Assembly (NCBI GenBank): GCA_014058105.1
Contig: JACGCM010001403.1
Coordinates: 1-64,000 of the forward strand
Direction: 5' to 3'
Origin: Kingdonia uniflora
Taxonomy: Eukaryota > Streptophyta > Magnoliopsida > Ranunculales > Circaeasteraceae
DNA length: 64,000 nt
The notes below the pieces were generated by a model, which did not search any database, was not told where the DNA came from, and saw only the letters and a list, made by a program, of their open reading frames with translations. Below, piece after piece: positions 11,937 to 22,639 of this stretch; the stretch's first letter is position 1, and each line of letters starts with the position of its first letter. The translations under genes and the position numbers were made by a program.

Positions 11937-12289
11937 ATATCATTCGTATCCCTTTTATACATATATATCAAATAGATTTTTATAGGTTACTATAAATAAT
12001 AATTTTTTGAAATTTGAAAAACCACACAAATCTTTTAGACACACATTAACAATATCACAAATCATCTATTAACCTTCAACGTCTGAAAATAAATCTGACG
12101 TAGTACCAAATTCTTCTTTCACAATGCTGCTATACAACCACTGTTGTGACTCAGTTTCTATAATTTTCCCTCGCCTTGATTGTTGATCACTCTCGTCTAA
12201 TCTCTTACATAGATTTCTAATATTTTTTCTCTTTCTTCTCTCTCTGTTCTTCAATTTTTTCAGAAGTTGAAATGAGGAAGATGAAGCAT

Positions 12290-12374
12290 TATTTATAGTT
12301 TTTCTCTTTAACTGTTGGCAGTTATTGGGCCTCGCACGAGCCATCCTCGGTTTTTGAACCGAGGCGTCCCTTCC
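12290..12374 (-). promoter_or_regulatory. Conserved promoter block of ORF-C, copy 2
   Basis: The minus strand carries GGGACGCCTCGGTTC, then CCCAATAACTGCCA, then CTATAAATAAT. The same three pieces in the same order and spacing occur on the plus strand at 24.12-24.20 kb. Non-coding conservation ending in a TATA box suggests a working promoter in the ancestor. Confidence 0.65.
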
Positions 12375-12758
12375 ATAATTAATGTAAGACGTTTTACACT
12401 TTTTCGGTGAAAACACCTTCCCATCATTGCCCCCTATTATATATTTTATTATATTCTCATATCTGTTACCCAAATTTCCCTCTGATTTCCCCATACTCGT
12501 GATGACTCAATACTTACATGCAATAGAACTTTCCCTGTACTAACACTAGAGACAAAAATAAAAGCTACCTACTTTTTCTATTCTTGCTTCTACTACTTAT
12601 AGAACTGCAGACGTCATTTACAAAGCTCTCCTATTTCAAATTTAAATTTGCTATTCACAATAGTCACAAACAATATTTGCAATAAAAGATGACAGATTTA
12701 AAACATCATTCTATCTACATTTTTATTACCATTATTCGACCTCATATAATTCACTCTC

Positions 12759-13112
12759 TCACACATAATTACACATAAAATATTCCAGATGTCCAGAGAA
12801 ATTACACCTAATCAGTTTGCCTCTAGCAATCCTCACATCTTCCAACTCGATCTCTTCTTCAGCAATTCACCTCATAACCTCTTTTCGAGCTGAAGGCTCC
12901 ACAATCACTTCCCAGAATAGCTTCTCGTAGAAGCGATGCCCTAACTCAAGTCCCTACCCATTCAATCTAAACCTTCAAACTGATATTCGAACTCTGGCAA
13001 GTCAGAATCATAATCTAACAACTCAAAAATCTTCTCTCAGACTTAGTTATCTTTATTACCAGCCGTTCTTCAGCAGCTTGACGAACTCTTACAGATCGAG
13101 TCCTCACCACAT
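12759..13112 (-). pseudogene. ORF-B, copy 2: small antisense protein
   Basis: The start at 13112 reads MVRTRSVRVRQAAEERLVIK and the end reads SGHLEYFMCNYV before a stop at 12759. Total length, 354 nt, equals that of the intact copy at 43919-44272, although shifts and stops interrupt the middle (DYDSDLPEFEYQFEGLD; HRFYEKLFWEVIVEPSARKEV). Conserved features are the MVRT start, the aromatic/acidic HRFYEKLFWE helix, PSARKEVMR, and the HLxxFxC tail. I recognise no family. The start was chosen because MVRT opens all three copies. Confidence 0.6.
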
Positions 13113-13198
13113 TATCTTTCTTCCTCATCTCTGAATCACATTTCCCCATATTTATACATTTTTTGGATCACTTCGAATCCATCCCACGAAGACAATCC

Positions 13199-13410
13199 TC
13201 ATGGTACGCCCCTCACAAGAATGACATAATGGAATTGGAAGAGCCAAAAAAAGTCTTCGCTAGCTTCTTCAACATCCTCCGGAGTTAAACTTTGGTACGT
13301 GGGTTTTATCAGGATAGGTGTTGGATCGACAAAAGATTGTTGGCCAAAATAATATACTTTTAACTATTTTAGCTTCTCAAGTATGCGAAGCTCCAGATTT
13401 TTGCAAAAAC
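13199..13410 (-). pseudogene. ORF-A, copy 2: small antisense protein, 5' part unclear
   Basis: The readable part goes EKLK-stop-LKVYYFGQQSF, then DPTPILIKPTYQSL and TPEDVEEASEDFFWLFQFHY. It lines up with the intact copy at 42.6 kb (RYFGPQPLHL, PIPIPVFPVYHHM, HEEVMEVGNDYYQMVCFYYL). No ATG was found for it and the C-terminal helix is lost. It sits about 90 bp upstream of ORF-B. Confidence 0.55.
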
Positions 13411-13455
13411 AAACAGGGAGGTATAGGGAATAATTTGTTTCAAGCAAAAATATAC

Positions 13456-13466
13456 TATTTATAGCC
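13456..13466 (-). promoter_or_regulatory. TATA box of ORF-A, copy 2
   Basis: The minus strand reads GGCTATAAATAG upstream of the ORF-A remnant, at the place of the TATA boxes of copies 1, 3 and 4. Confidence 0.45.
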
Positions 13467-13469
13467 TGA

Positions 13470-14260
13470 ACAACCATGCTAAAGATTCTAAGAATCATGA
13501 ATATCACATTTAATGCATCTAGGGAAGCTAAGAGTCAAGTCAAAATAGATAAATCCCAACAGTGAGACTTACAACAAAATGTTAATCAAAACACCGCACG
13601 GTAATCAGAAGACCGCCACATTTCCTAAACTCCTACAACGGCTAGTTCTTCTTTTGTTACTTCCCAATGACTATTTTTGGCATCCCAACGACTATTTTTT
13701 CACATCCAACGGCTAGAATTTTCTTGGTTGTTGGCAGATTAACAATAGTCCCTCAACTTCAACTCAACAATGTTAAGTTTTTCAGCTCTAACAGTGGATT
13801 CTTTAGTGGTATTTGGCTAGAATGAAGACTACACCCTCACCGCGTCATGGAAGGAATTTGTTGATAATCCACCTCTCCGACAAGTCAACTTCAATCAATT
13901 ATGGGACCGAGTTCATGTCCGATTCAGAGGGCACATGGAACTTCGATACCCTCCTGTAGAGTTATACAACATGTAGAATGTACGTAGGTTAAATATGACG
14001 ATTTTCATAAGATACGGAAGAGTATTGATAGACGGGTTAGAAGTATTCTACTAGCCTATATTTTGGGTGAGGCCAGAGATGAATGGTATGAGAAATACAA
14101 CCAGTCATTCCCGTTCAAGACTCTAAATGATATTTTTTACCAGAACTATGTCCCGTCTGATCCTTCTACAAATTATTGACTAGAAAACTATAGACAGGAT
14201 TTGCTACCCCTTACTGAATGATCCGAGCTTAATCCCTACATCAGTCATGATTATCGAATG
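13470..14260 (+). mobile_element. Possible LTR followed by gag-like remnant
   Basis: 13470-13750 has several CAACGGCTA or CAACGACTA words and no gene, and lies where an LTR would close copy 2. From about 13.98 to 14.17 kb the plus strand reads ILGEARDEWYEKYNQSF and NDIFYQNYVPSDPS, resembling a Ty3/gypsy gag helix pair. Together this would be antisense unit, LTR, gag, as left by recombination between LTRs. The LTR ends were not identified. Confidence 0.3.
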
Positions 14261-15070
14261 AATTAGACGTATGAAAAGACTTTAAATTCAATTTTAATTG
14301 TATTTGATTTTAGCTTAATTTTGTGCGTGGAACTACTATTTTTAGAATTATAATTGTATTTCCATTTAAATTCAAGCTAGAGAAAAAATTGATCGATAAT
14401 AATTGAATTTAAAGAAATGGGACATCAGGTCGTACAACTACTTATATAGAGAAACAAAAGTCGTGCAATACAACATTTTCAAATAGTTCAATACTGATGC
14501 ACATAAAAAAATATACGTCTACAATAGCACTCATCTCGCAATTATATCTACTAAGATTGACCAATATCATCTCTAGTACGCCACACATTGCTGATACTAC
14601 CGGCTTCCTTGGTCTGAATGCTAAATTTACAGGTCCCATGGTTAGGCCTAGCGCTACAACCAGGTGGTAGCGACAATACCTGAAAAAACTCAGTGTCGTC
14701 CTTAGGTGTAAGTTCTGAAATGGACAAATAAAATTTATTTAGATTTGGACAACATAAATATTATAACCTTAAAAAGTAGAAATAAATAAATAAATTTCTT
14801 ACATGGTGATACAGTTGCTCGCTGATAATGTCATAACCCCTCGTCAAAGTAGTAACCTGATTAGTAATCGATGTGATCATCTGGTCATCCCACGGAAACT
14901 CTCTAAGGGTGACTCACCGCATACCCAGACTCAAGTTCCATAACTCCTTTAAGTCGTAGGAAGGAGGCATAGGTGGCGGCTCCCTCAAGCGGTTAATGAG
15001 GATCATCTGATGCCTTCCTGTCTACTCCATGTTCTACCTTACGTCTGACCCCATATTCAAGCCTGGTAGA
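14261..15070. other. No clear gene; 3' flank of PMD remnant
   Basis: A 65-codon minus-strand frame at 14442-14639 (MGPVNLAFRPRKPVVSAM) could be the tail of the PMD remnant or chance. Otherwise the stretch is AT-rich with no recognised motif. No left inverted end matching the Harbinger-like end at 17065 was found here. Confidence 0.3.
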
Positions 15071-15078
15071 CTGAAGTC

Positions 15079-16571
15079 CTAGTTTAAACTCTGAACCTCT
15101 GTTGACATAACCATAATATTTATAATACCATACCAGAGTGTACTGACCCCAAATAAATCCATGTTTCCTATCCTCTGTGAATCTGTCAACAGGTAGCCAA
15201 CCTTAATAGTCATACTACTATAGTAGTTTGCATAAGTCATCCTTAACTCGTCCATCATAAAATGGCTATAGCCAATGAAGCTGAACTCTCTCAAATCTTC
15301 TAAATCAGTTGGACTAAGATGTAGTAACATGCTGGATGGAGGATTCATCAGAATACCCGCATAGCCAGTCAACTGCCTCCAACATCTATTCCCCAAAAAA
15401 TAGTCACAGTTTCCATTAGGGACTTGAAGTGACATCCTCTTTAAGGATAGCTTTCAAATGATATGTACGCCACCTAACTCTAAAGCAACAGATGTATCTT
15501 AAGGATGCCAGTTGATCGAATCAATAGTCCGGTGGTGAATAAGGTATCTAGAAATAGTAAAAAAGTTCCCTGCCTAGTCATTTGTTTTTTTTCTTATTTC
15601 TCTTCTCCCATGCTTTGAGGCGAGGATACGACGTCATCTTTAGTGCATTGCTGATAATGGGGTGACCAACCCCACAATACTCGTAGAACCAATACTGTAT
15701 TTGGGAACAATATATAAAACAATTATAAATTCTATTTAAGACAGTTATTGTAAGATATTTGATTTGTATTATTGGAAAACGTGTTAGTGTACTTCAATTA
15801 GTTACAAAAATCTAGTGATGGTACTCCCTATTGTGACTGCGATATCCAAGCCATGGTGCAGAGAAGTAAGAATAGCAAAACCCCAGTCATATGAGGAAGT
15901 TATGTACAAATTGGCCATGGCCTAGAGATATCCATGCGAGACGGTGCCGTTGACCATTGGAATCATAAATATCCCATCATGAAAAGGATAAAAGTATGAG
16001 CCACCGTATTGTCATTAGAGCGATCATCTGTGATAGTCAAGTATGTCACTAGATATGCAATGCTGACATTCCCACTCTTTGTATTGTTAGATGTAATGTG
16101 GGGGAGCAATTCCATCGCCTCGGATAAAATACTCCATCGGTCGCCATACGATAATAGTGTAGGATTTATGTCGATTAGCAATGATGAAACCATTATGAAA
16201 TCCAATAGAGTGATCTCTATTTCCACACACGGGAAGAGAAAAATATAAGTTGTCAGCCACCAACGCTCTGTTAGTACCTGAATTAGCCGATTATCAGAAT
16301 TACCCAATTTGATCTCCATGAACTTCCCGAATATCTTCACCACAGGATCCCTTATTGTTAAAATTTTGGCAATCTCGTTCCAAACTATTATAACTCTAGT
16401 AAATGTGTCATGCGAACGCATCAAATCGCAATTATGTTCATTTGAGCATATTTTCAAACATTTGATTAACGAAAATAACAAAGTCACCATTAAACAAAAA
16501 CATATCATGAGATCCTTGCCAGTATGAAATATATGCGTCACACCATCTTGGAGAGCGGTAATAAACCGCAT
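15079..16571 (-). pseudogene. Plant mobile domain (PMD/MAIN-like) gene remnant
   Basis: Two pieces on the minus strand match the better-kept PMD gene at 53.66-55.67 kb. The piece 16571-15963 has RFITALQDGVTHIF, GNSDNRLIQVLTERWW and AHTFILFMMGYL, matching RVDILSDGWVHIS, ENSDNRLIHALVERWW and ARAFIAYMMGNF. The piece 15435-15079 has CDYFLGNRCWRQLTGYAGI, matching TLWYLGDRCMRQMTGLDSV. The region between (15440-15960) is shifted and partly deleted. PMD proteins occur as host genes (MAIN, MAIL) and within transposons; molecular function of transposon copies is not settled. It lies beside a Harbinger-like end at 17065. Confidence 0.72.
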
Positions 16572-17047
16572 GTATGGAATCTCATCTTGGGTTGGATGTG
16601 ATTGGCTTTGAATTTCTTATATCTCTACAAATACAACCCTTTTTTTTTTCTTCTGGACCTCGACCAAATTATGGCTTCCTCTGAATCTCTTGTCACTCTA
16701 AAATTAGGATCACAACATGGGTATAGGTTTTCCCATGGCATTTACATTTGATTGGGTTTGAGGTTGGTAAATATTTTTTTTGGTTTTAAACACAAATACA
16801 AGGGAGAAAGGAAACAGTTTTTGGGAGGGAACGAAGTGATGTGTATTTTGTTTAACAGATGAAGTCGCGGTATTTTAATTACCATGCGGGATTTAGATTA
16901 CTGCGCAGTGTTTTGAAGTCTGATAAATTAATAAAAACAAATAACATCAGCCCAAATACTAGAAGAGTTGAGTTTGGGTTGGGGTTTTTTTTTTTTTTTT
17001 TTTTTTTTTTCTGTCTGACGTATGGGCCAGCAGCCAGATCCCACACT

Positions 17048-17065
17048 CAACTGCTGGTAATGCTC
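17048..17065. mobile_element. Right end of a PIF/Harbinger-like element
   Basis: The sequence CAACTGCTGGTAATGCTC before TTA resembles the right end of the 53.2-63.0 kb element (CTAGCTGGTGTGGGTGCTC). The PMD remnant starts about 0.5 kb away, as in the large element where PMD starts 0.4 kb from an end. The other end of this element was not found, so its size is unknown. Confidence 0.55.
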
Positions 17066-17068
17066 TTA

Positions 17069-17580
17069 GAGCATATGCAACGGCTATGTAAAAGATGACA
17101 TGGCAAGGTGAAGGAGTAAATTTACCTTGTTTGAGCTCAAATCTACCCACAACAGCTAGGTCGATTGGCTTATGTGGCAGCCAAAAATCGACCTTAAGGG
17201 TGGTCTCACCACCCCAAGAGTGTATTTTTACTTTATTGATGTCTTGTACTTCTGAATTACGAGGCATCAAATGCTAATTATATAATAACACTTGTTAAGA
17301 TTCTAGTAGCTCTCGTACCCCTCACTTCAGAACTGCGTGGCATCAAAAGCCAATTATTAAATCAAACATATGGTATTGTTTGATTCGTTTGGATGCCGCT
17401 CACTTCTGAACTGTTGGGCATCAAAAGTGTTACGATCTTAATACGTGGCTAGATCTCAGACGTTGGTCATCCCATACAGTTCTGAACTGCGGTGAGTAGT
17501 ATGCACCTTGTTTGATGTGTAAACTATTGTGAGATGGATTGGTTTGAGGGAATTTACTTGCCTAGTTGCTGCATATGCTC
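17069..17580. mobile_element. 512-bp Harbinger-type MITE with TTA duplication
   Basis: The left end GAGCATATGCAACGGC and the right end GTTGCTGCATATGCTC are inverted partners. TTA flanks both sides (17066-17068, 17581-17583). Inside are four copies of a CACTTCTGAACTGCGTGGCATCA-type subterminal word (near 17246, 17325, 17398 and 17476), shared with the large Harbinger element. No transposase; probably mobilised in trans. Confidence 0.85.
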
Positions 17581-17583
17581 TTA

Positions 17584-19430
17584 GAGAAAATTTCAAGCAA
17601 ATACAGAAGAACCACTGGATACCAATAATAGTAGCTAGAGTTAAGTAGTCATTGAAAATAGTAACAATTATTAGAGAATCTATTAAACACAGCTATTGAA
17701 GCTTAAAGAGAGTAAGATAGAGAGATAGTAACGACTTCTTTATCAGGAGAAGATAATAAAGATGAGATTTTTTTGAAAGCTGGTAACAATAGCACCGAGA
17801 CATTCTTAACTTTAATTGATTTCATCATCACCTTTAGGTTGGTTTGATTTCCCAAAATCTGAAATTTGAAATCTAAAATCAGAAATCAAATGTGAGGATG
17901 ATGAAGATAACCACATCATTAGAGGGTTGATGATTGAGAGAGCGAGAAATTGATGATCAAAGAGAGGAATTGAGAGATAGATGATCAATAGGAGAGACAG
18001 TTGAAAGAATAGTAGGTTCTAGGAAGAGAGTAGAACAAATGTAAATCGACTATTTTACCCCTTACTTTTTTTTTTTGAAAAAGAGATAAACTGCAGGGGC
18101 AAACTCATTAGTTCAAAATTTGGGCAGACGTAGCTGACGTCAGCAAAGACAATTTATGATTTTTTTTTCATTTTACAAGGTAAGCGGGGTCATGATTAAT
18201 AAATAAATCAAAAGAGTTACATACTGTATAGACAAGAAAAAAAATCAAAACAGCCCTGACTGCACCCAGCTCAATCCCCACAAGCTAAAGCTTAGGACAA
18301 ACAACACCAAAATAATGTGGAGAAATACATTACAAAGCCTACAATCTAATGTATACTTTTCCTTTTGCATTCTCTTTGACAATCTTGTTAAGGACTTCAT
18401 CAAACTCATCAAGAGTGATCTCAAAGGCCAATTTGTACCTCCTGACGCCCGCCATGATCATGATGATGATTATCTTCAAATCCATATCTAATTCTGCCAA
18501 TTTGAGAAATTATCAGAGATTTTTCTGCGATCTTCGATTTGGTCTTCCAAGGGTTTTGATTTCAAGTTGGGAGGGTTCAAATCTGCAAGCAAAGTAGATA
18601 CAATTTCGGAGGTTTCTTCATGTTTGATATGGGGTTGTTTGTTTGAGGTATTCATAAATCATGTTTATGGACAATTTTGTTTCGGTTGATGGGTTGTATT
18701 CGGTGATTTAGGGTTGGGTTTCAAGGATTTTAATTGGCAGTAAAACTCTAAATGGAAATCTCTTTACAACCCTAGAATCTCGATTGAAGCATTTGCTTTT
18801 GATTTCATTTTCAAGGTTTTCGGGCTTATGATTGGTGATTAAAATTAGGGATCTTTTAAGATGGCACATCAGTTCTCCCATTTAGGGTTTCAATTTTTGG
18901 TAATGGGGTATTTTAAACTCAAAACCCCAATGTTTGTTCTTGAGTATTTTATCTGCGATTTGACTTTTGATGTTTTTATGATGGTATTAATTCAATTCTT
19001 CATCTTTTGGATGTGTTGGTTTAATTCTTCATGGGGTTTATTTAAATTATAATTTCAATCTACTTTGCCTTCCAATTTAGCTCTTTTTTTCACATTTTAA
19101 AAGCAAAGTTTTGGTCTATAATATTTTTCATGGTTTAAATTGGTTGTTTCACCTTGACCGCTTTTGATTCATTGCTAGATTATTTCCCCAACCATCAATA
19201 ACAAACCTTTAACATTGCAATATTGTAAGACTTAGTATTTCAATTCCTTGGAAAGAGATAGTGGGAAGAGGAGTAGGGATTCTCCTGTGCTGGAAGCGTC
19301 TTTCTTGTAGGTATCTTTTTAACTAGATATAAGTGCAATGAGGATGGTCAAGGTGATATAATACCATTTTTCCAAGATGCGGTATGTTCCTCATTCGTAG
19401 GGAAATGGATATCAAACCTGAATGCTCCGT
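17584..19430. other. No clear gene; one possible exon at 18350-18455 (minus)
   Basis: Mostly AT-rich non-coding sequence. On the minus strand an ATG at about 18455 opens MAGVRRYKLAFEITLDEF followed by DEVLNKIVKENAKGK, which has coding-like character and a plausible 5' leader to its right. I do not recognise the family and see no second exon. It may be a gene fragment carried by a transposon. Confidence 0.3.
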
Positions 19431-19439
19431 TGATATCGA

Positions 19440-20118
19440 TATGTTGCCTTTTGTTTTAGGATTCATGGGTGTGTTACTTATGAAAAACATAATGATCCGT
19501 ATGGGATTTTTGCCTATTGCTGGGGTTTATGGCATTATGGGATGTGAATGCAGCCCTTCCATCAAGTTAACCATGGTATCAAGGTTGAACTTAAAGCTTA
19601 AAAGGGTCAAAGGTGCCCTTTATTTTAGGATTCATGGGTGTGTTACTTATGAAAAACATAATGATCCATGTGGGATTTTTGCCTATTGCTGGGGTTTATG
19701 GCATTATGGGATGTGAATGCAGCCCTTCCATCAAGTTAACCATGGTATCAAAGTTGAACTTAAAGCTTAAAAGGGTCAAAGGTGCCCTTTATTTTAGGAT
19801 TCATGGGTGTGTTACTTATGAAAAACATAATGATCCGTGTGGGATTTTTGCCTATTGCTGGGGTTTATGGCATTATGGGATGTGAATGCAGCCCTTCCAT
19901 CAGGTTAACCAAGGTATCAGAGTTGAACTTAAAACTTAAATGGGTCAAAGAAGTTCTTTGTTGTAGGATTCATGGGTGTGTTACTTATGAAAAACATAAT
20001 AATCCGTGTGGGATTTTTGCTTATTGCTGGGGTTTATGGCATTATGGGATGTGAATGCAGCCCTTTCATCAAGTTAACCAAGGTATCAGAGCTGAACTTA
20101 AAACTTAAAAGGGTCAAA
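19440..20118 (+). repeat. Tandem repeat, 4 x 169 bp
   Basis: The word ATTCATGGGTGTGTTACTTA starts at 19461, 19630, 19799 and 19968, an exact 169-bp period. Copies 1-3 are nearly identical and copy 4 is more diverged. Because 169 is not a multiple of three, the open frames seen across it are by-products. Origin unknown; a low-copy start of a satellite is possible. Confidence 0.92.
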
Positions 20119-20670
20119 GGAATGTTAAAGGTTTAGTTACCTAAAAATTAGTTAAGGTTTACTTCAAACCAAGACTCTTATACTTGGGAAACACCATTCA
20201 TATGCTGAAAAACAACATCAGGGGTGTACTTTGGGTAAAAACAATTACTTGAAGAATAATGAAGCTATTCTCGCATTTGAAATATTACTAGTGGGATAAT
20301 GATACTCAATGTTGGTACGTATGTACACCCTCCTCCCTTTAGTAGGTAACAACGTCAAAGGCACGTCGAGAGGTGTATTATGAAACTTGAATTGAAAATG
20401 TGTTATCGGTGTTGACACTGGATTTGGGTATGGCCTTTAGTTGAATATATGTACACGAAAACGATGTTAGGAGTATCATGAACAATGTTAAAGAAAAATA
20501 AGGCACAAAGAGTTTCAAGCTAATAATATGTGAGCATATTTTCATGATTTTTCAAGTTGAACGGTCGTTTCCATAAAACTACATCAGGTTACACCATAGG
20601 ATATGATTCACACATTCAATTTTGTTGGATTTTATAATGTTTTCTGTTGATTTTTCATTCCACAAGAATC
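20119..20670. other. No gene seen
   Basis: Flank between the tandem repeat and the copia remnant. No open frame with a recognisable motif. Confidence 0.4.
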
Positions 20671-20674
20671 CATT

Positions 20675-21430
20675 TCTTCCCAGGGATTGAGGTAATTTTC
20701 ACTAAACATGGTTTATTTCTTTATCAACATTAGTACCTTGTGGATCTGCTTAAACATGCAAATATGGATGGCACAAAACCCATCTCCAATCCTCTTTCCC
20801 CTAATGTCCTGCTGAGTAAGTTTTGTGGGTTGTCATTTAATCATCCTATATTATATCGAAACATTATTGGTGCCATCAATACGCCACAGTTACTAGACCG
20901 GATATCTCTTTTTTGGTTAACAAGGTGTGTCAATTATTGCAACAACCTTTCAATGATCATTGAGCAGGTGTGTAGTGCATTCTTTAATACTTGAAATATA
21001 CAGTCACTTATGGCCTTGATATCAAAAGGTCGACATCTTACCAACTATTTTCCTTTTCCAATATTGATTATGGAGGAGATCTAGATGACAAAAAATTTAC
21101 AGGAGGATTTACAATCTATTTAGGTCCTAATATCATTTATTGGTGCTCCCCCAAACAAAAATCGGCTGCAAGATTAAGTACTAAGTCGGAGTACATGGCT
21201 CTTGGTGACACTACAACATAAGTAACGTAGCTTTGGTCTCTATTAATGAACTCCGTATTACTCAATTATAGAGGCCTATTATATGGTGCGACAATGTTGG
21301 TGCTACCTACCTAACCGCAAATCCCATCTTCCATCAAAGGATGAAGCACATCGAAATCGCATTTCATTTTTTTCTGTGATATGGTAGCCAAAAAGTTTTT
21401 AGATGTTCGATATATTTCCACAAAAGAGCA
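20675..21430 (+). pseudogene. Ty1/copia RT end and RNase H, first part
   Basis: The reading is GIEVIFTKHGLFLYQH, then DLLKHANMDGTKPISNPLSP, then RNase H with the diagnostic PKQKSAARLSTKSEYMAL, then [19 protein letters not shown] and STKEHV. Frameshifts and stops are present. It stops dead at 21430 where the LTR of Tat element 3 begins, and the missing end resumes at 36865. Upstream RT and integrase are not present, so this was a fragment before it was split. Confidence 0.82.
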
Positions 21431-21965
21431 TGTAATGGGCTAATTCCGTAGCTCGAAATAGCTCAAAATTAGTTCGTACACCAAATATACCTATGACAAG
21501 AATTAGTATAACCTAATATAAAATTGACACAAGTGATTTGTGTGGAAACCTTTAAATAGGTAAAAACCATGACCTCTGTTTGAGGATTTATTAACTGTGA
21601 CTTTATTGCTTGAGGCTGATATTTGAATACAAGTTTTGATCTCTTGAGCTAGAAAATCTTGGTCTTGTAATATAAAATTCTTCGTCTTTTCTCCTATGGA
21701 ACTCATCCATTTTATAGACCTTACTCTCAGTTCATTATTGTGTAGAGGCACGTCTTCCTGAAAATGGGGTAGGTGGTAGTTGAATGTGTAACTGCTAGTT
21801 CGTGGGAGACACGCATCTTTAACTTGTTCATATTTTCTGTAGTGCTCGATCTTCGTTCTTTATCTGTTCGTGGTCCAGGTGTCATTGTTGATTGTGTATG
21901 TTACGTGTATAAGGGTGAGTCTGGTATTAAGGTAGCTTAAGTTTGGTATAGGTTGAGGGACAAGT
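21431..21965 (-). mobile_element. 3' LTR of Tat element 3
   Basis: It starts TGTAATGGGCTAATTCCG at 21431 and matches 36338-36862 over most of its length. Shared words include GTGGAAACCTTTAAATAGG and CCATGACCTCTG. The inner edge near 21965 is an estimate. Confidence 0.7.
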
Positions 21966-22223
21966 CTCTTCAATCGCGCCCTTATAACTATAGGCACAGG
22001 TTGCTTTAGTTGAGAAATGCTTGGTGAATGTTTATATTTTGGAATAAGGAAAGGTATACTGTGGAATGGGAATGATTTCAGACTTGTGACTTTTATATTA
22101 GAGACTGGATTTGGCATTGATTGCGTTGGAAAAGATTGATATATTTGGCTTTTGGGTTTCCCAGTAAGTGCTGCAGTGAATGATAACTGCTTTGGAAATT
22201 CATTAATGCCTTGAATGTTGTTA

Positions 22224-22234
22224 TCCTATAAATA
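22224..22234 (+). promoter_or_regulatory. TATA box of ORF-A, copy 3
   Basis: TCCTATAAATA lies about 70 bp before the ORF-A ATG at 22300. Confidence 0.5.
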
Positions 22235-22299
22235 TTGTTGGTACTGTATCACCGGTTATCCTTCTGAAAGTACTATGTCTCTGCTTTCCTGTATTGATT

Positions 22300-22629
22300 A
22301 TGGTGACTACTAGATGCCAAGTATATGAAGCCAGGGTTCTTGCTGAAGAATATAAGCTCTAGTTGCAATATTTTGGTAACCAACCTTTGGATTTTCCCAC
22401 TCCCATACCTGTTCCTCCGAGGTTTCATGGGAAGATGGATAAGGAAGCAGTGAAGGCTGATAATGACAACTATCAGATGTAGCGGTTCCATCATTTGATT
22501 ATGTCATATGAGTAGTGCTAGGTATGTCTGCGTCTTCTTGCAGATGATGTTATTAATGAGGCGGATGAAGAAGTCGGTGTACATCCCAGGAAGTATTTCC
22601 ACTATCCTTCAAGTGATTGCGTCTTATAG
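22300..22629 (+). pseudogene. ORF-A, copy 3
   Basis: The ATG at 22300 begins MVTTRCQVYEARVLAEEYKL, then a stop, LQYFGNQPLDF, PTPIPVPPRFHGKM and DKEAVKADNDNYQM, and near the end CLRLLADDVINEADEEVGV and YPSSDCVL before the stop. Nearly every block pairs with the intact copy at 42599-42949, including the YFG mark, the Pro-Ile-Pro stretch, the LRLLA helix and the final VL. Three or four internal stops make it a pseudogene. Function unknown. Confidence 0.65.
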
Positions 22630-22639
22630 TTATTGATCC

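Larger units (their letters stand above)
9753..13466 (-). mobile_element. Antisense gene unit, copy 2 (Tat element fragment)
   Basis: Reading leftward on the minus strand: TATA (13456-13466), ORF-A, ORF-B, conserved promoter block (12290-12374), ORF-C with intron, and the start of ORF-D, cut off by the 6.2-9.75 kb element. Each part has a counterpart in the same order at 22.2-28.6 kb. No gag or pol of this element remains next to it on the left. Confidence 0.7.

Noticed and set aside
16859..17098. 79-codon frame with a poly-Phe run
   Set aside because: The Phe run is a poly-T tract at 16987-17011; the frame spans a transposon end.
19384..20054. Three overlapping open frames of 90-110 codons with hydrophobic repeats, like a membrane protein family
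   Set aside because: They are the same 169-bp tandem unit read in shifting frames; the period is not a multiple of three, so there is no consistent protein.
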